A DNA stretch of 64,000 nt, taken from assembly GCF_017315705.1 (NCBI RefSeq), contig NZ_JAFLRF010000013.1, positions 39,670 to 103,669 of the forward strand, given 5' to 3'. The first letter of the stretch is position 1; every line of letters starts with the position of its first letter. A program made the translations under genes and the position numbers. The DNA is from Trinickia mobilis. GTDB taxonomy: Bacteria; Pseudomonadota; Gammaproteobacteria; Burkholderiales; Burkholderiaceae. The notes under the pieces were generated by a model that had not been told where the DNA came from, made no database searches, and saw only the letters and a program-made list of their open reading frames with translations. Of this stretch, positions 23,346-30,351 are shown piece by piece.

Positions 23346-25163
23346 ATGACGATGAAACTGTTTGCGCGACTGACGAAGGTCGACGAGGAAAAGCGACTGG
23401 TGTACGGCCGCGCGACGGAAGAAGTCGTCGACCGCGCCGGCGAGATCATGGACTACGCGTCCAGCAAGCCGTTCTTCGAGAAGTGGTCCGGCGAGATCGC
23501 CAAGGCGACGGACGGCAAGTCGCTCGGCAACGTGCGTGCGATGCACGGCAACGTCGCGGCCGGCAAGCTGACCGCGATCGACTTCCTCGACGATGCAAAG
23601 GCCATCGATGTGTGCGCCAAGATCGTCGACGACGCCGAGTGGAACAAGGTGCTGGAAGGCGTCTACACCGGCTTCTCGATCGGCGGCTCGTACCACAAGA
23701 CGTGGACCGACACCGAAGCGAAGGCGCGCCGGTTCACCGCCGATCCGTGCGAGCTGTCGATCGTCGACCTGCCGTGTGTGCCGACCGCGTCGTTCTTCGA
23801 CATCCAGAAGGCCGACGGCTCGGTGATGCAGAAGGCGTTCAAGCCGGCCGAGGTGACCGCCGACTCGTTCTCCGACGAGGTTGCCGAGCTCGCCAAGAGC
23901 GGCGTGCTGACGATGGCCGAGATGCTCGAGGCGATCCGCCTGGCCAAGGCGAAGAAGGACACCGGCAACGACGACGGCAACCCGAAGGGCGAGTACGGCG
24001 ACGTGGCCTATGCCGACGAAAAGAACAAGAAATACCCGATCGACACGACCGAACACATCCGCGCCGCCTGGAACTACATCCACCAGGAGAAAAACGCCGA
24101 CGAGTACAGCGCGAGCGAACTGAAGACGATCAAGGACCGGATCATCGCCGCCTGGAAGAAGGAGATCGACAAGGACGGCCCCCCGGAGTCGACCGAAGCC
24201 GCGGACAAGACCGTCCAGCCGGTGCTGACGAAGGCTGGCAAGAAAGTCGTGCTCTCCTCGGACAACCTGCGCAAGGTCGGCTTCCTCGCACTGCACAAGG
24301 GCATGGACCGGGTTGGCTCGTTCGCCTACCTGTTGAGCTCCGTGCTGTCTTTGCAGCAAGGAAGCGCTGCTGAAGAGGCACGCGAAGGCGACGATTCGAC
24401 GATGCCTGACGAACTAAAGGCGTGGCTCAAACAAGGCGGTGATCTGCTGTCCGCGATGGTCGCCGAAGAGGTCGAGGAAATGGTCGACGGTGACGGCGTG
24501 GTCTGCATGCCCGACTACTACTACTGCGGGTGGGCGGCGATGGCCGAAGGCCTTGAGAAGGAAGCGGTGGCCGCCGGCGGCGAGCGCAAGGAGTTCCTGC
24601 ATAAAGTCGGCGCGCGTAACTCGAAGGCCGACCAGCAGCGCGTGCAGGACGCGCACGATCTCCTGGCCGAGCTCGGTGCGGGCTGCAATCCTGACAACTA
24701 CGCCAGCGCGGATGCCGACAAGGCGGCGCACGCCGAGACGCTGAAGAAGCTGACCACGGCTGACGAGTCCCTGAAAAAGCTCACCGGTGACCTGGCCGCG
24801 GCGAACGAAGCGCTGGTCAAGGTCGCCGACGAGCGCGACGAGCTCGCGAAGTCGAAGACTGAACTGACCGAGCAGCGCGACGCGCTCCAGAAGAAGCACG
24901 ACGAACTGACCGTCGAGCGCGACACCCTGCAAAAGAAAGCCGACGAGCAGGCGGCGCTGATCGAGAAGATGAAGGTCGAGCCGGCCGTGCCGAAGGGCGC
25001 GCTGCGCGCGATCGAGAAGAGCCACGACCTGATCGTGAATGCAGATCCGGCCGCTGTCGAAGAAGTCGAACCTGTCCGGAAAGCGGATGGCACGATCGAC
25101 GAGACGGCAACAGCCATCAAGAAAGCCCGGCGCATGGGCGGCGTCGTCGTCCAGCGCGGTTGA
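23346..25163 (+). CDS. prohead protease-scaffold fusion with DUF6582 insert
   Basis: 605 aa, AGGAG six bases before ATG 23346. The N-terminal 170 residues (RLVYGRATEEVVDRAGEIMDY ... VRAMHGN ... GVYTGFSIGG ... ELSIVDLPCVPTASF) are an XkdF-like S14/U35-type prohead protease with candidate His (AMHG) and Ser (GFSIGG) residues. A DUF6582-like block follows (KKYPIDTTEHIRAAWNYIHQ ... LKTIKDRIIAAWKKE). The last 180 residues are a long coiled coil suited to scaffolding. The protein would organise capsid assembly and then cleave itself and other head proteins. Confidence 0.82.
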   Translation: MTMKLFARLTKVDEEKRLVYGRATEEVVDRAGEIMDYASSKPFFEKWSGEIAKATDGKSLGNVRAMHGNVAAGKLTAIDFLDDAKAIDVCAKIVDDAEWNKVLEGVYTGFSIGGSYHKTWTDTEAKARRFTADPCELSIVDLPCVPTASFFDIQKADGSVMQKAFKPAEVTADSFSDEVAELAKSGVLTMAEMLEAIRLAKAKKDTGNDDGNPKGEYGDVAYADEKNKKYPIDTTEHIRAAWNYIHQEKNADEYSASELKTIKDRIIAAWKKEIDKDGPPESTEAADKTVQPVLTKAGKKVVLSSDNLRKVGFLALHKGMDRVGSFAYLLSSVLSLQQGSAAEEAREGDDSTMPDELKAWLKQGGDLLSAMVAEEVEEMVDGDGVVCMPDYYYCGWAAMAEGLEKEAVAAGGERKEFLHKVGARNSKADQQRVQDAHDLLAELGAGCNPDNYASADADKAAHAETLKKLTTADESLKKLTGDLAAANEALVKVADERDELAKSKTELTEQRDALQKKHDELTVERDTLQKKADEQAALIEKMKVEPAVPKGALRAIEKSHDLIVNADPAAVEEVEPVRKADGTIDETATAIKKARRMGGVVVQRG

Positions 25164-25232
25164 TCCACTCCAGCAGTCTCCCATCCACCTCTAACCCGCT
25201 GACTTAGGTCAGCAACCCGTCACACGCCAGAA

Positions 25233-25256
25233 GGGCCGCCATTGCGCGGCCCTTTT
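25233..25256 (+). terminator. stem-loop between scaffold and capsid genes
   Basis: GGGCCGC / GCGGCCC with a six-base loop, then TTTT. A weak terminator here could tune scaffold-to-capsid ratio or act as an RNA processing site. Confidence 0.6.
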
Positions 25257-25275
25257 CTATTTGCGGAGCAGAAAA

Positions 25276-26751
25276 ATGAACGGTCAAACAGTTGCAGAGA
25301 CGCTGGAGCTGATCAAGGGGCAATACGCCCTGAACAAGACGATCACCACCAGCAACCAGTTGGTGGCCTACGATCTGCAGGCGCCGGCCAAGAACCTCTA
25401 CCCGGTCGTCACGCCTCTACGGAACAAGATCCCGCGGGTCAAGGGCAACGGCGGCGTCGCCACGAACTGGCGCACGGTGAAGTCGATCGTCGGCTCCGGC
25501 TACGATTCGTCGCCATGGATTCCGGAAGGTCAGCGCTCCGGGCGCATGTCGTACAACACCGCAGCGGTCGCGGCGAACTACGTGACGATCGGTGAAGAAG
25601 ACGCGGTGACGTTCGAAGCCGAACACGCCGGTGAAGGCTTCGAAAACGTGCGCGCGACGATGGCGACTCGTCTCCTCCAGAAGACGATGCTGAAGGAAGA
25701 GAACGCCATCCTCGGCGGCAACACCTCGCTGCAGCTCGGCACGCCGTCGGCGCCCACGCTGTCGGCCGCTGGTGCCGGCGCGACGCTGCCGGCTGCCACC
25801 TACAGCGTGATCGTCGTGGCGCTCACGCTCGAAGGCTTCATCAACAGCTCGGTCGCCAACGGCGTCGCGACGCAGAAGACGATTACCGGCGCGGACGGTC
25901 AGACCTACGTCCTGAACGGTGGCTCGTCGATGAAGTCGGCCAACAACACGCAGGTGATCACGCTCGGCCAGACGCTGTCGGCCACGGAAGCGAACGTCAC
26001 GGGCGCGATCGCCTACGCCTGGTACGTCGGTACCGCCGGTGCGGAAACGCTGCAGGCGATCACCACGATCAACAGCGCAACGTTCTCGGCACCGCTTGGC
26101 GCCGGGCAGGCTGTCTCGGCGATCACTGGCGACATGTCGACCAACGCGCTTGGCTTCGACGGTCTGATGACGACCGCCATGAAGCCGGCGAACAGCGCCT
26201 ACTACGTGTCGCAGCCGACCGGCACCGCCGGTACCGGCACGCCGCTTACGGCTTCGGGTCGTGGTTCGATCAACGAGATCGACACGATGTTGAAGACGAT
26301 GTGGGACAACTTCCAGCTCGGCGCAACGGTCCTGTACGTCAACTCGCAAGAGCTGAAGAACATGACCACGAAGGTCCTGACGAACAACAGCGGCCCGCTG
26401 CTTCGTTACGACCTGCCGGCCGACGGGAAGCAGCCGTACGGCCTGGTCGCGAACGGCACGATCACGTTCTACTTCAACCCGTTCACGGCTCAGGGTGGCC
26501 AGATGATCCCGGTCATGCTGCACCCGAAGGTGCCGCCGGGCACGATCGTCGCATGGTGCGAAGAGCTCCCGCTCTGGTATCAGAACAACAACGTCGGCAA
26601 CGTTGCGGAGGTCCACTGCCGCAACGACTACTACCAGCTGGACTACCCGCTCACGAAGCGCATGTGGGAATCGGGTGTCTACGCGGAAGAAGTGCTGGCG
26701 GTGTATGCGCCGTTCGCGATGGCCATCATCACGAACATCGGCAACGGCTAA
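25276..26751 (+). CDS. major capsid protein with inserted beta domain
   Basis: 491 aa, GGAG before ATG 25276. HK97-fold features: N-terminal helix, RVKGNGGVATNWRTVKSIVG, EGQRSGRMSYNT.AVAANYVTIGEED, and the C-terminal MLHPKVPPGTIVAWCEELPLWYQN region with the final YPLTKRMWESGVYAEEVLAVYAPFAMAIITN. Between about 155 and 275 lies a Gly/Ala/Thr/Ser-rich beta-type segment (LPAATYSVIVVALTLEGF ... AYAWYVGTAGAETLQ) that looks like an immunoglobulin/fibronectin-like insertion on the capsid surface. Terminator-like stems flank the gene on both sides. Confidence 0.88.
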   Translation: MNGQTVAETLELIKGQYALNKTITTSNQLVAYDLQAPAKNLYPVVTPLRNKIPRVKGNGGVATNWRTVKSIVGSGYDSSPWIPEGQRSGRMSYNTAAVAANYVTIGEEDAVTFEAEHAGEGFENVRATMATRLLQKTMLKEENAILGGNTSLQLGTPSAPTLSAAGAGATLPAATYSVIVVALTLEGFINSSVANGVATQKTITGADGQTYVLNGGSSMKSANNTQVITLGQTLSATEANVTGAIAYAWYVGTAGAETLQAITTINSATFSAPLGAGQAVSAITGDMSTNALGFDGLMTTAMKPANSAYYVSQPTGTAGTGTPLTASGRGSINEIDTMLKTMWDNFQLGATVLYVNSQELKNMTTKVLTNNSGPLLRYDLPADGKQPYGLVANGTITFYFNPFTAQGGQMIPVMLHPKVPPGTIVAWCEELPLWYQNNNVGNVAEVHCRNDYYQLDYPLTKRMWESGVYAEEVLAVYAPFAMAIITNIGNG

Positions 26752-26779
26752 GCGGTTTTTGCGAGAGGCAGCAGCGATT

Positions 26780-26807
26780 GGCCCCGGCTTCGGTCGGGGC
26801 CTTTTTT
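26780..26807 (+). terminator. intrinsic terminator after the capsid gene
   Basis: GGCCCCG / CGGGGCC with an eight-base loop and TTTTTT. It would favour high capsid mRNA level relative to downstream genes. Confidence 0.8.
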
Positions 26808-26825
26808 CATTGAGCGGAGACGCAA

Positions 26826-27038
26826 ATGGCAAAGTTCAAAGCGCCGGCAAACTTCGGCGGATTCTCAACGGGCGGCCAGTCGTACAAGGCCGACAAGAAA
26901 GGTTTCGTCACGTTGCCCGACGGCTTCCCCGTCGACGTGGCAGCAGCACATGGGCTGATCGCTGCGGACGGCACGCCTGAAGCTGCCGCTGCTGCCGACG
27001 AAGTATCGGGCGAACAGACCAGCGGAGCAGGGGCATAG
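26826..27038 (+). CDS. small virion-region hypothetical protein
   Basis: 70 aa with GGAG before ATG. Begins MAKFKAPANFGGFSTGGQSY and contains GFVTLPDGFPVDVAAAHGL, an arrangement common in small phage proteins between capsid and connector genes. The tail is Ala-rich. Function unknown. Confidence 0.6.
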   Translation: MAKFKAPANFGGFSTGGQSYKADKKGFVTLPDGFPVDVAAAHGLIAADGTPEAAAAADEVSGEQTSGAGA

Positions 27039-27039
27039 C

Positions 27040-27636
27040 GTGGCCGCCGGCGATCTCACCACTCTGGCAAACGTCAAGTCATGGCTGGGGAGCGGCACGG
27101 CTATCGATGACGCGATCCTGACGCGGATCATCACCTCGTACAGCCAGTACATCCAGACGTGGCTGAACCGCACGATCGCCTCGGCGCCCTACACAGAAAA
27201 ACGCACCGGCAGCGGTTCGAACACGATGGCGCTTGCGAACTATCCATGCACCGCAGTGAGTTCGCTGACCGTCGGTGGCTTCAGCGTCGCGCCGTCCCCC
27301 GACGGCGTGCAGGCCGGCTACGTGTTCGACGACCGGTTCATCTATCTGATCGGCAATGTCGGCTTCGGTCCGTACTTCCCGAACAGCGCACCGAACCAAT
27401 TTCCGAAGTGGCCGCCGCTGGGTATCCAGATCGCTTACACGGCTGGCTTCGCAGTCACGCCGCCCGAGCTCGAGCAGGCAGTGATCGAGCTGATCGCGCT
27501 GCGCTATACCGAGCGCACGCGCATCGGTCAGCAGAGCAAGTCCATTCAGGGCGAGACCGTCTCGTTCATCGTCAAGGACATGCCTGACAGCGTGAAGACG
27601 ATCCTGCAGAACTACCGTAAGGTCGTGCCCGTATGA
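27040..27636 (+). CDS. head-tail connector (gp6-like adaptor)
   Basis: 198 aa from GTG 27040. The N-terminus DLTTLANVKSWLGSGTAIDDAILTRIITSYSQYIQTWLNR is the helical start of the phage_connect/gp6 family, and PELEQAVIELIALRYTERTRIG ... a matching C-terminal helix. These proteins form the ring below the portal. The gene overlaps the next by four bases. Confidence 0.8.
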   Translation: MAAGDLTTLANVKSWLGSGTAIDDAILTRIITSYSQYIQTWLNRTIASAPYTEKRTGSGSNTMALANYPCTAVSSLTVGGFSVAPSPDGVQAGYVFDDRFIYLIGNVGFGPYFPNSAPNQFPKWPPLGIQIAYTAGFAVTPPELEQAVIELIALRYTERTRIGQQSKSIQGETVSFIVKDMPDSVKTILQNYRKVVPV

Positions 27637-28118
27637 TCGAAGCCAAGGTCACTGGTGCCGACAAGGTCGTCGCGCAGCTGCGCGCCATCACGCCGCGCGT
27701 GCGGACCGCACTCGAACAAAAGATCCAGCGGCTGACGATCCAGCTGCAGCGCAAGGTCGTGGCCGACAAGCTGCAAGGACAGGTGCTGAACGTGCGCACC
27801 GGCCGTCTGCAGCGCTCGATCGACCAGGCCATGGTTTCCACTGGCGACGACATCCTCGGCGTCGTCAGCACGAACGTCGTCTATGCGAAGCCGCACGAAT
27901 ATGGCTTCCAGGGCACCGTGACGGTCAAGGCGCACCTGCGCACCATCACGCAGGCCTTCGGCAAGCAGCTGAAGGATCCGGTGCAGGTCAATGTCGGGTC
28001 GTACTCGATGAAGATGAACCTGCCGGAAAAGTCGTTCCTGCGCTCGGCGCTGGCCGACATGAGCGACCAGATCACGCAGGGCATCCGTGAGGTAGTGACC
28101 GAGGCCAGCAAGCTATGA
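27633..28118 (+). CDS. HK97 gp10-like head-tail joining protein
   Basis: 161 aa. Pattern VTGADKVVAQLRAITPRVRTALEQ ... VRTGRLQRSIDQ ... NVVYAKPHEYGFQGTVTVKAHLR ... FLRSALADM matches the HK97-gp10_like family, needed to finish the head-tail connection. Overlaps its neighbours by four bases on both sides. Confidence 0.83.
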   Translation: MIEAKVTGADKVVAQLRAITPRVRTALEQKIQRLTIQLQRKVVADKLQGQVLNVRTGRLQRSIDQAMVSTGDDILGVVSTNVVYAKPHEYGFQGTVTVKAHLRTITQAFGKQLKDPVQVNVGSYSMKMNLPEKSFLRSALADMSDQITQGIREVVTEASKL

Positions 28119-28540
28119 CGCGAGAACCGATCTATCAGGCGCTGTTCGCGAAGCTGCAAACGATCACCGGCGTCAACACGTTCTCGCGCCGCCTCGAGCT
28201 CTGGTCGGACGTTCAACCGCCGAACCAGCCTGCGATATTCCAGGCGCAGGTGAAGGAACGGCAGGAGCCGCGCAAGGGCCTTCCGGCGAAGGTCATCCTT
28301 GAGGTCAATGTCTATCTCTACGTCTATTCCGGCAACGACATGAACGTCGTGCCGGCGACGCAGCTTAACCAGTTCATGGACGCGATCGAGGCCGCGCTAG
28401 CGCCGGATGTCAACGGCGTCCAGACGCTCGGCGGCACGGTTTCCCATTGCTGGATCGAGGGCGAAACGATAACCGACGAGGGCGTTCTCGGCCCGCAGGC
28501 GATCGCGATCATCCCGGTCCGCATCCTCGCCAACCACTGA
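28115..28540 (+). CDS. tail terminator / completion protein
   Basis: 141 aa, ATGA overlap. MTREPIYQALFAKLQTITG ... QPAIFQAQVKE ... VILEVNVYLYVYSGN ... LNQFMDAIEAALAP ... IIPVRILANH shows the alpha-beta pattern of gpU-type tail terminators, which cap the tail tube. Family call is by pattern and position between the gp10-like and tube genes. Confidence 0.7.
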   Translation: MTREPIYQALFAKLQTITGVNTFSRRLELWSDVQPPNQPAIFQAQVKERQEPRKGLPAKVILEVNVYLYVYSGNDMNVVPATQLNQFMDAIEAALAPDVNGVQTLGGTVSHCWIEGETITDEGVLGPQAIAIIPVRILANH

Positions 28541-28548
28541 GGTTTCCC

Positions 28549-28752
28549 ATGGAAGACACGAAGACGCTGCCGGAAACGGCGGCGGGCGAAGTCGCGCCCG
28601 TTGCTCACGCCGCACCGAACCCGATGCTGGCTCTGATCGACCAGTGGTTCGTCGATCACTTCCACAACGCGATCACCTCGCGCGACACCGAGATTTTCAA
28701 CTACTGCCAGTCCGCCAAAGAAGAACTGAAGCGGCGCGTGGCAGCACTCTAA
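28549..28752 (+). CDS. small hypothetical tail-region protein
   Basis: 67 aa. Acidic start, then a helical section (NPMLALIDQWFVDHFHNAIT ... YCQSAKEELKRRVAAL). Between tail terminator and tube genes. No family recognised. Confidence 0.6.
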   Translation: MEDTKTLPETAAGEVAPVAHAAPNPMLALIDQWFVDHFHNAITSRDTEIFNYCQSAKEELKRRVAAL

Positions 28753-28764
28753 GGGGCATCAATC

Positions 28765-29517
28765 ATGGGTCAGTATGCATTCGGTTCCGGTGCTCTTTGG
28801 GGCACCGCGTCCGTCGCGAATCCGACGCCGTCGCGCTTTGGCGGCTTGCAGGACGTGCAGTTGGACTTCTCGGCAACGGTGAAGGAACTGTACGGGCAAT
28901 ACACATTTCCGCTGACCGTCGCGCGCGGCACCGTCAAGGTGACCGGGAAGGCCAAGTTTGCGCAGATGCAGGGTCGCTTGCTGAACGATCTGTTCTTCGG
29001 CGGCACGTCGGCGACGGGCCAGATCAACGTTTCGGATAACGAAGCCGGCACGATTCCCGGTACGCCGTACCAGGTCACTGTCGCCAACTCGGCAACCTGG
29101 ACCGTCGATCTCGGCGTGCGCTACACGTTGACCGGTATCCCGCTCACGCGCGTGGCAGCGGCGCCGGCTACCGGCCAGTATTCGGTGGCTGCTGGTGTCT
29201 ACACGTTCGCCGCGGCGGATACGGGTCTGGGCGTGCTGATCAGCTACGAGTACACGGTCGCCGCCACGGGCCAGACGATCACGGTCGGCAACCCGCTGCT
29301 TGGCGTGGCGCCGCAGTTCAAGCCGGTGCTCAAGCAGATCTACACGAACCCGGCGGGTGTGTCGCAGCAGCTGACGCTGTCGATGAACGCGGCGACGTCG
29401 AGCAAGCTGTCCATGGCGACGAAGTTGGAAGACTTCATGCAGCCGGAGCTCGACTTCGCTTGCTACTGCGATGCATCGAACACGCTGTGCACGCTCAGTC
29501 TGGCCGAGGTGAACTAA
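28765..29517 (+). CDS. major tail tube protein
   Basis: 250 aa, beta-rich, with FGGLQDVQLDFSATVKELYGQYTFPLTVARGTVKVTGKAKFAQMQGRLLNDLFFG typical of siphovirus tube subunits, and a central Ig-like part (TPYQVTVANSATWTVDLGVRY ... VLISYEYTVAATGQTITVGN). The C-terminus SKLSMATKLEDFMQPELDFACYCDASNTLCTLSLAE completes the fold. Stop overlaps the next start (TAATG). Confidence 0.82.
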   Translation: MGQYAFGSGALWGTASVANPTPSRFGGLQDVQLDFSATVKELYGQYTFPLTVARGTVKVTGKAKFAQMQGRLLNDLFFGGTSATGQINVSDNEAGTIPGTPYQVTVANSATWTVDLGVRYTLTGIPLTRVAAAPATGQYSVAAGVYTFAAADTGLGVLISYEYTVAATGQTITVGNPLLGVAPQFKPVLKQIYTNPAGVSQQLTLSMNAATSSKLSMATKLEDFMQPELDFACYCDASNTLCTLSLAEVN

Positions 29518-29810
29518 TGGATCTTCGCAAGCTCGTGTATCAAAACGTGGCCTGCGGCGTGCCGCCTGAAAAGGTGGCACGCGATCTCGGCATCAGCGAG
29601 GAGCACGCAAAGGACATGTTCGACGAGGTCGGCTTGAAGCTTGCCGGCCATCAGGTGTTCGAGGCGATGCCGTATCTCGCGTGCCAGAAGCCGATCGACG
29701 CGCTCCAGAACCGCAAGACACTCCTTCCCATCCTCGAGACGCTGGATCTCGACGCACCTGCGCTCGCGAAGCTGGTCCGCGTGCGCACCGCGCAAACCAA
29801 ACAGGTATGA
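29517..29810 (+). CDS. small tail-region protein
   Basis: 97 aa. The first half (LVYQNVACGVPPEKVARDLGISEEHAKDMFDEVGLKLAGHQV) looks like a helix-turn-helix, then QNRKTLLPILETLDL. Position just before the chaperone pair. No named family. Confidence 0.6.
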   Translation: MDLRKLVYQNVACGVPPEKVARDLGISEEHAKDMFDEVGLKLAGHQVFEAMPYLACQKPIDALQNRKTLLPILETLDLDAPALAKLVRVRTAQTKQV

Positions 29811-30118
29811 CGATGATCGACGGACCGAAACTCACAATCGGAGACCGAGAATTCACGGTCGCGCCCGCGACGATCGGCGCGGTCAAGCGCCAGATGGCCG
29901 GATACAGGGATCACCCTGTCGGCGATCCGGCGCGCTTCGACGTATCGATGCAGTTCATCCTCGAGACGCTGCAGCGCAACCATCCGGATCTCGACATGGA
30001 GTTCCTCGATCAGTGGCTCGACATGCGCAATCTGTCGAGCGTCATGCAGACGATCCAGTCCGCGTCCGGCTTTGAGACGAAGAAGGACGACGCGCCGGGG
30101 GAAACGCCGGCGGCATAG
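29807..30118 (+). CDS. tail assembly chaperone, short form (gpG-like)
   Basis: 103 aa, ATGA overlap with the previous gene. The N-terminus PKLTIGDREFTVAPATIGAVKRQ and the following helical part fit the gpG class that coats the tape measure during tail assembly. The genomic position immediately before the tape measure, and an open frame in -1 after the stop, make it the first part of a G/GT pair. Confidence 0.7.
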   Translation: MTMIDGPKLTIGDREFTVAPATIGAVKRQMAGYRDHPVGDPARFDVSMQFILETLQRNHPDLDMEFLDQWLDMRNLSSVMQTIQSASGFETKKDDAPGETPAA

Positions 30119-30351
30119 ATTGGGATGAGGTCTACGACGATCTGTGCCGCACCTACCAGTGGACGTGGGAATACATCGATGACCACGTCACCCTGATTCA
30201 ACTGAAGGCCATCTGGAAGCGGTGGAAGAAATGGCCGCCGCTGCACATGATGGTCGGCATCTACCTCGGCTACGGCAAGGAACCTGTCGCTGCCGAGCAG
30301 AACGTTCCACTTGACGGACTCTTTCAGGCGCTCGCGGGCGAAGGCATGTAA
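29807..30351 (+). CDS. tail assembly chaperone, long form by -1 frameshift (gpGT-like)
   Basis: From just before 30118 to TAA at 30349-30351 there is an open frame in -1 with no start codon of its own, encoding IDWDEVYDDLCRTYQWTWEY ... LIQLKAIWKRWKKWPPLHMM ... LFQALAGEGM. Trp-rich T-type sequences like this are usually made by -1 frameshift from G. GGGGGAAAC at 30097-30105 is the likely slip site; a Gly tRNA on GGG (30098-30100) can re-pair one base back. The fusion would be 181 aa and stops in a TAATG overlap with the tape measure gene. Confidence 0.72.
30097..30105 (+). promoter_or_regulatory. candidate -1 frameshift site
   Basis: G5 followed by A3 and C, six codons before the zero-frame stop. 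It resembles, but does not copy in phase, the lambda G/GT site GGGAAAG. Confidence 0.5.

Noticed and set aside
23055..24359. Minus-strand frame of 434 aa inside the protease-scaffold gene
   Set aside because: Arg/Leu/Val-rich antisense shadow, no ribosome site, no domain.
25417..26832. Minus-strand frame of 471 aa opposite the capsid gene
   Set aside because: Antisense shadow of a strongly biased GC-rich gene, no motif.
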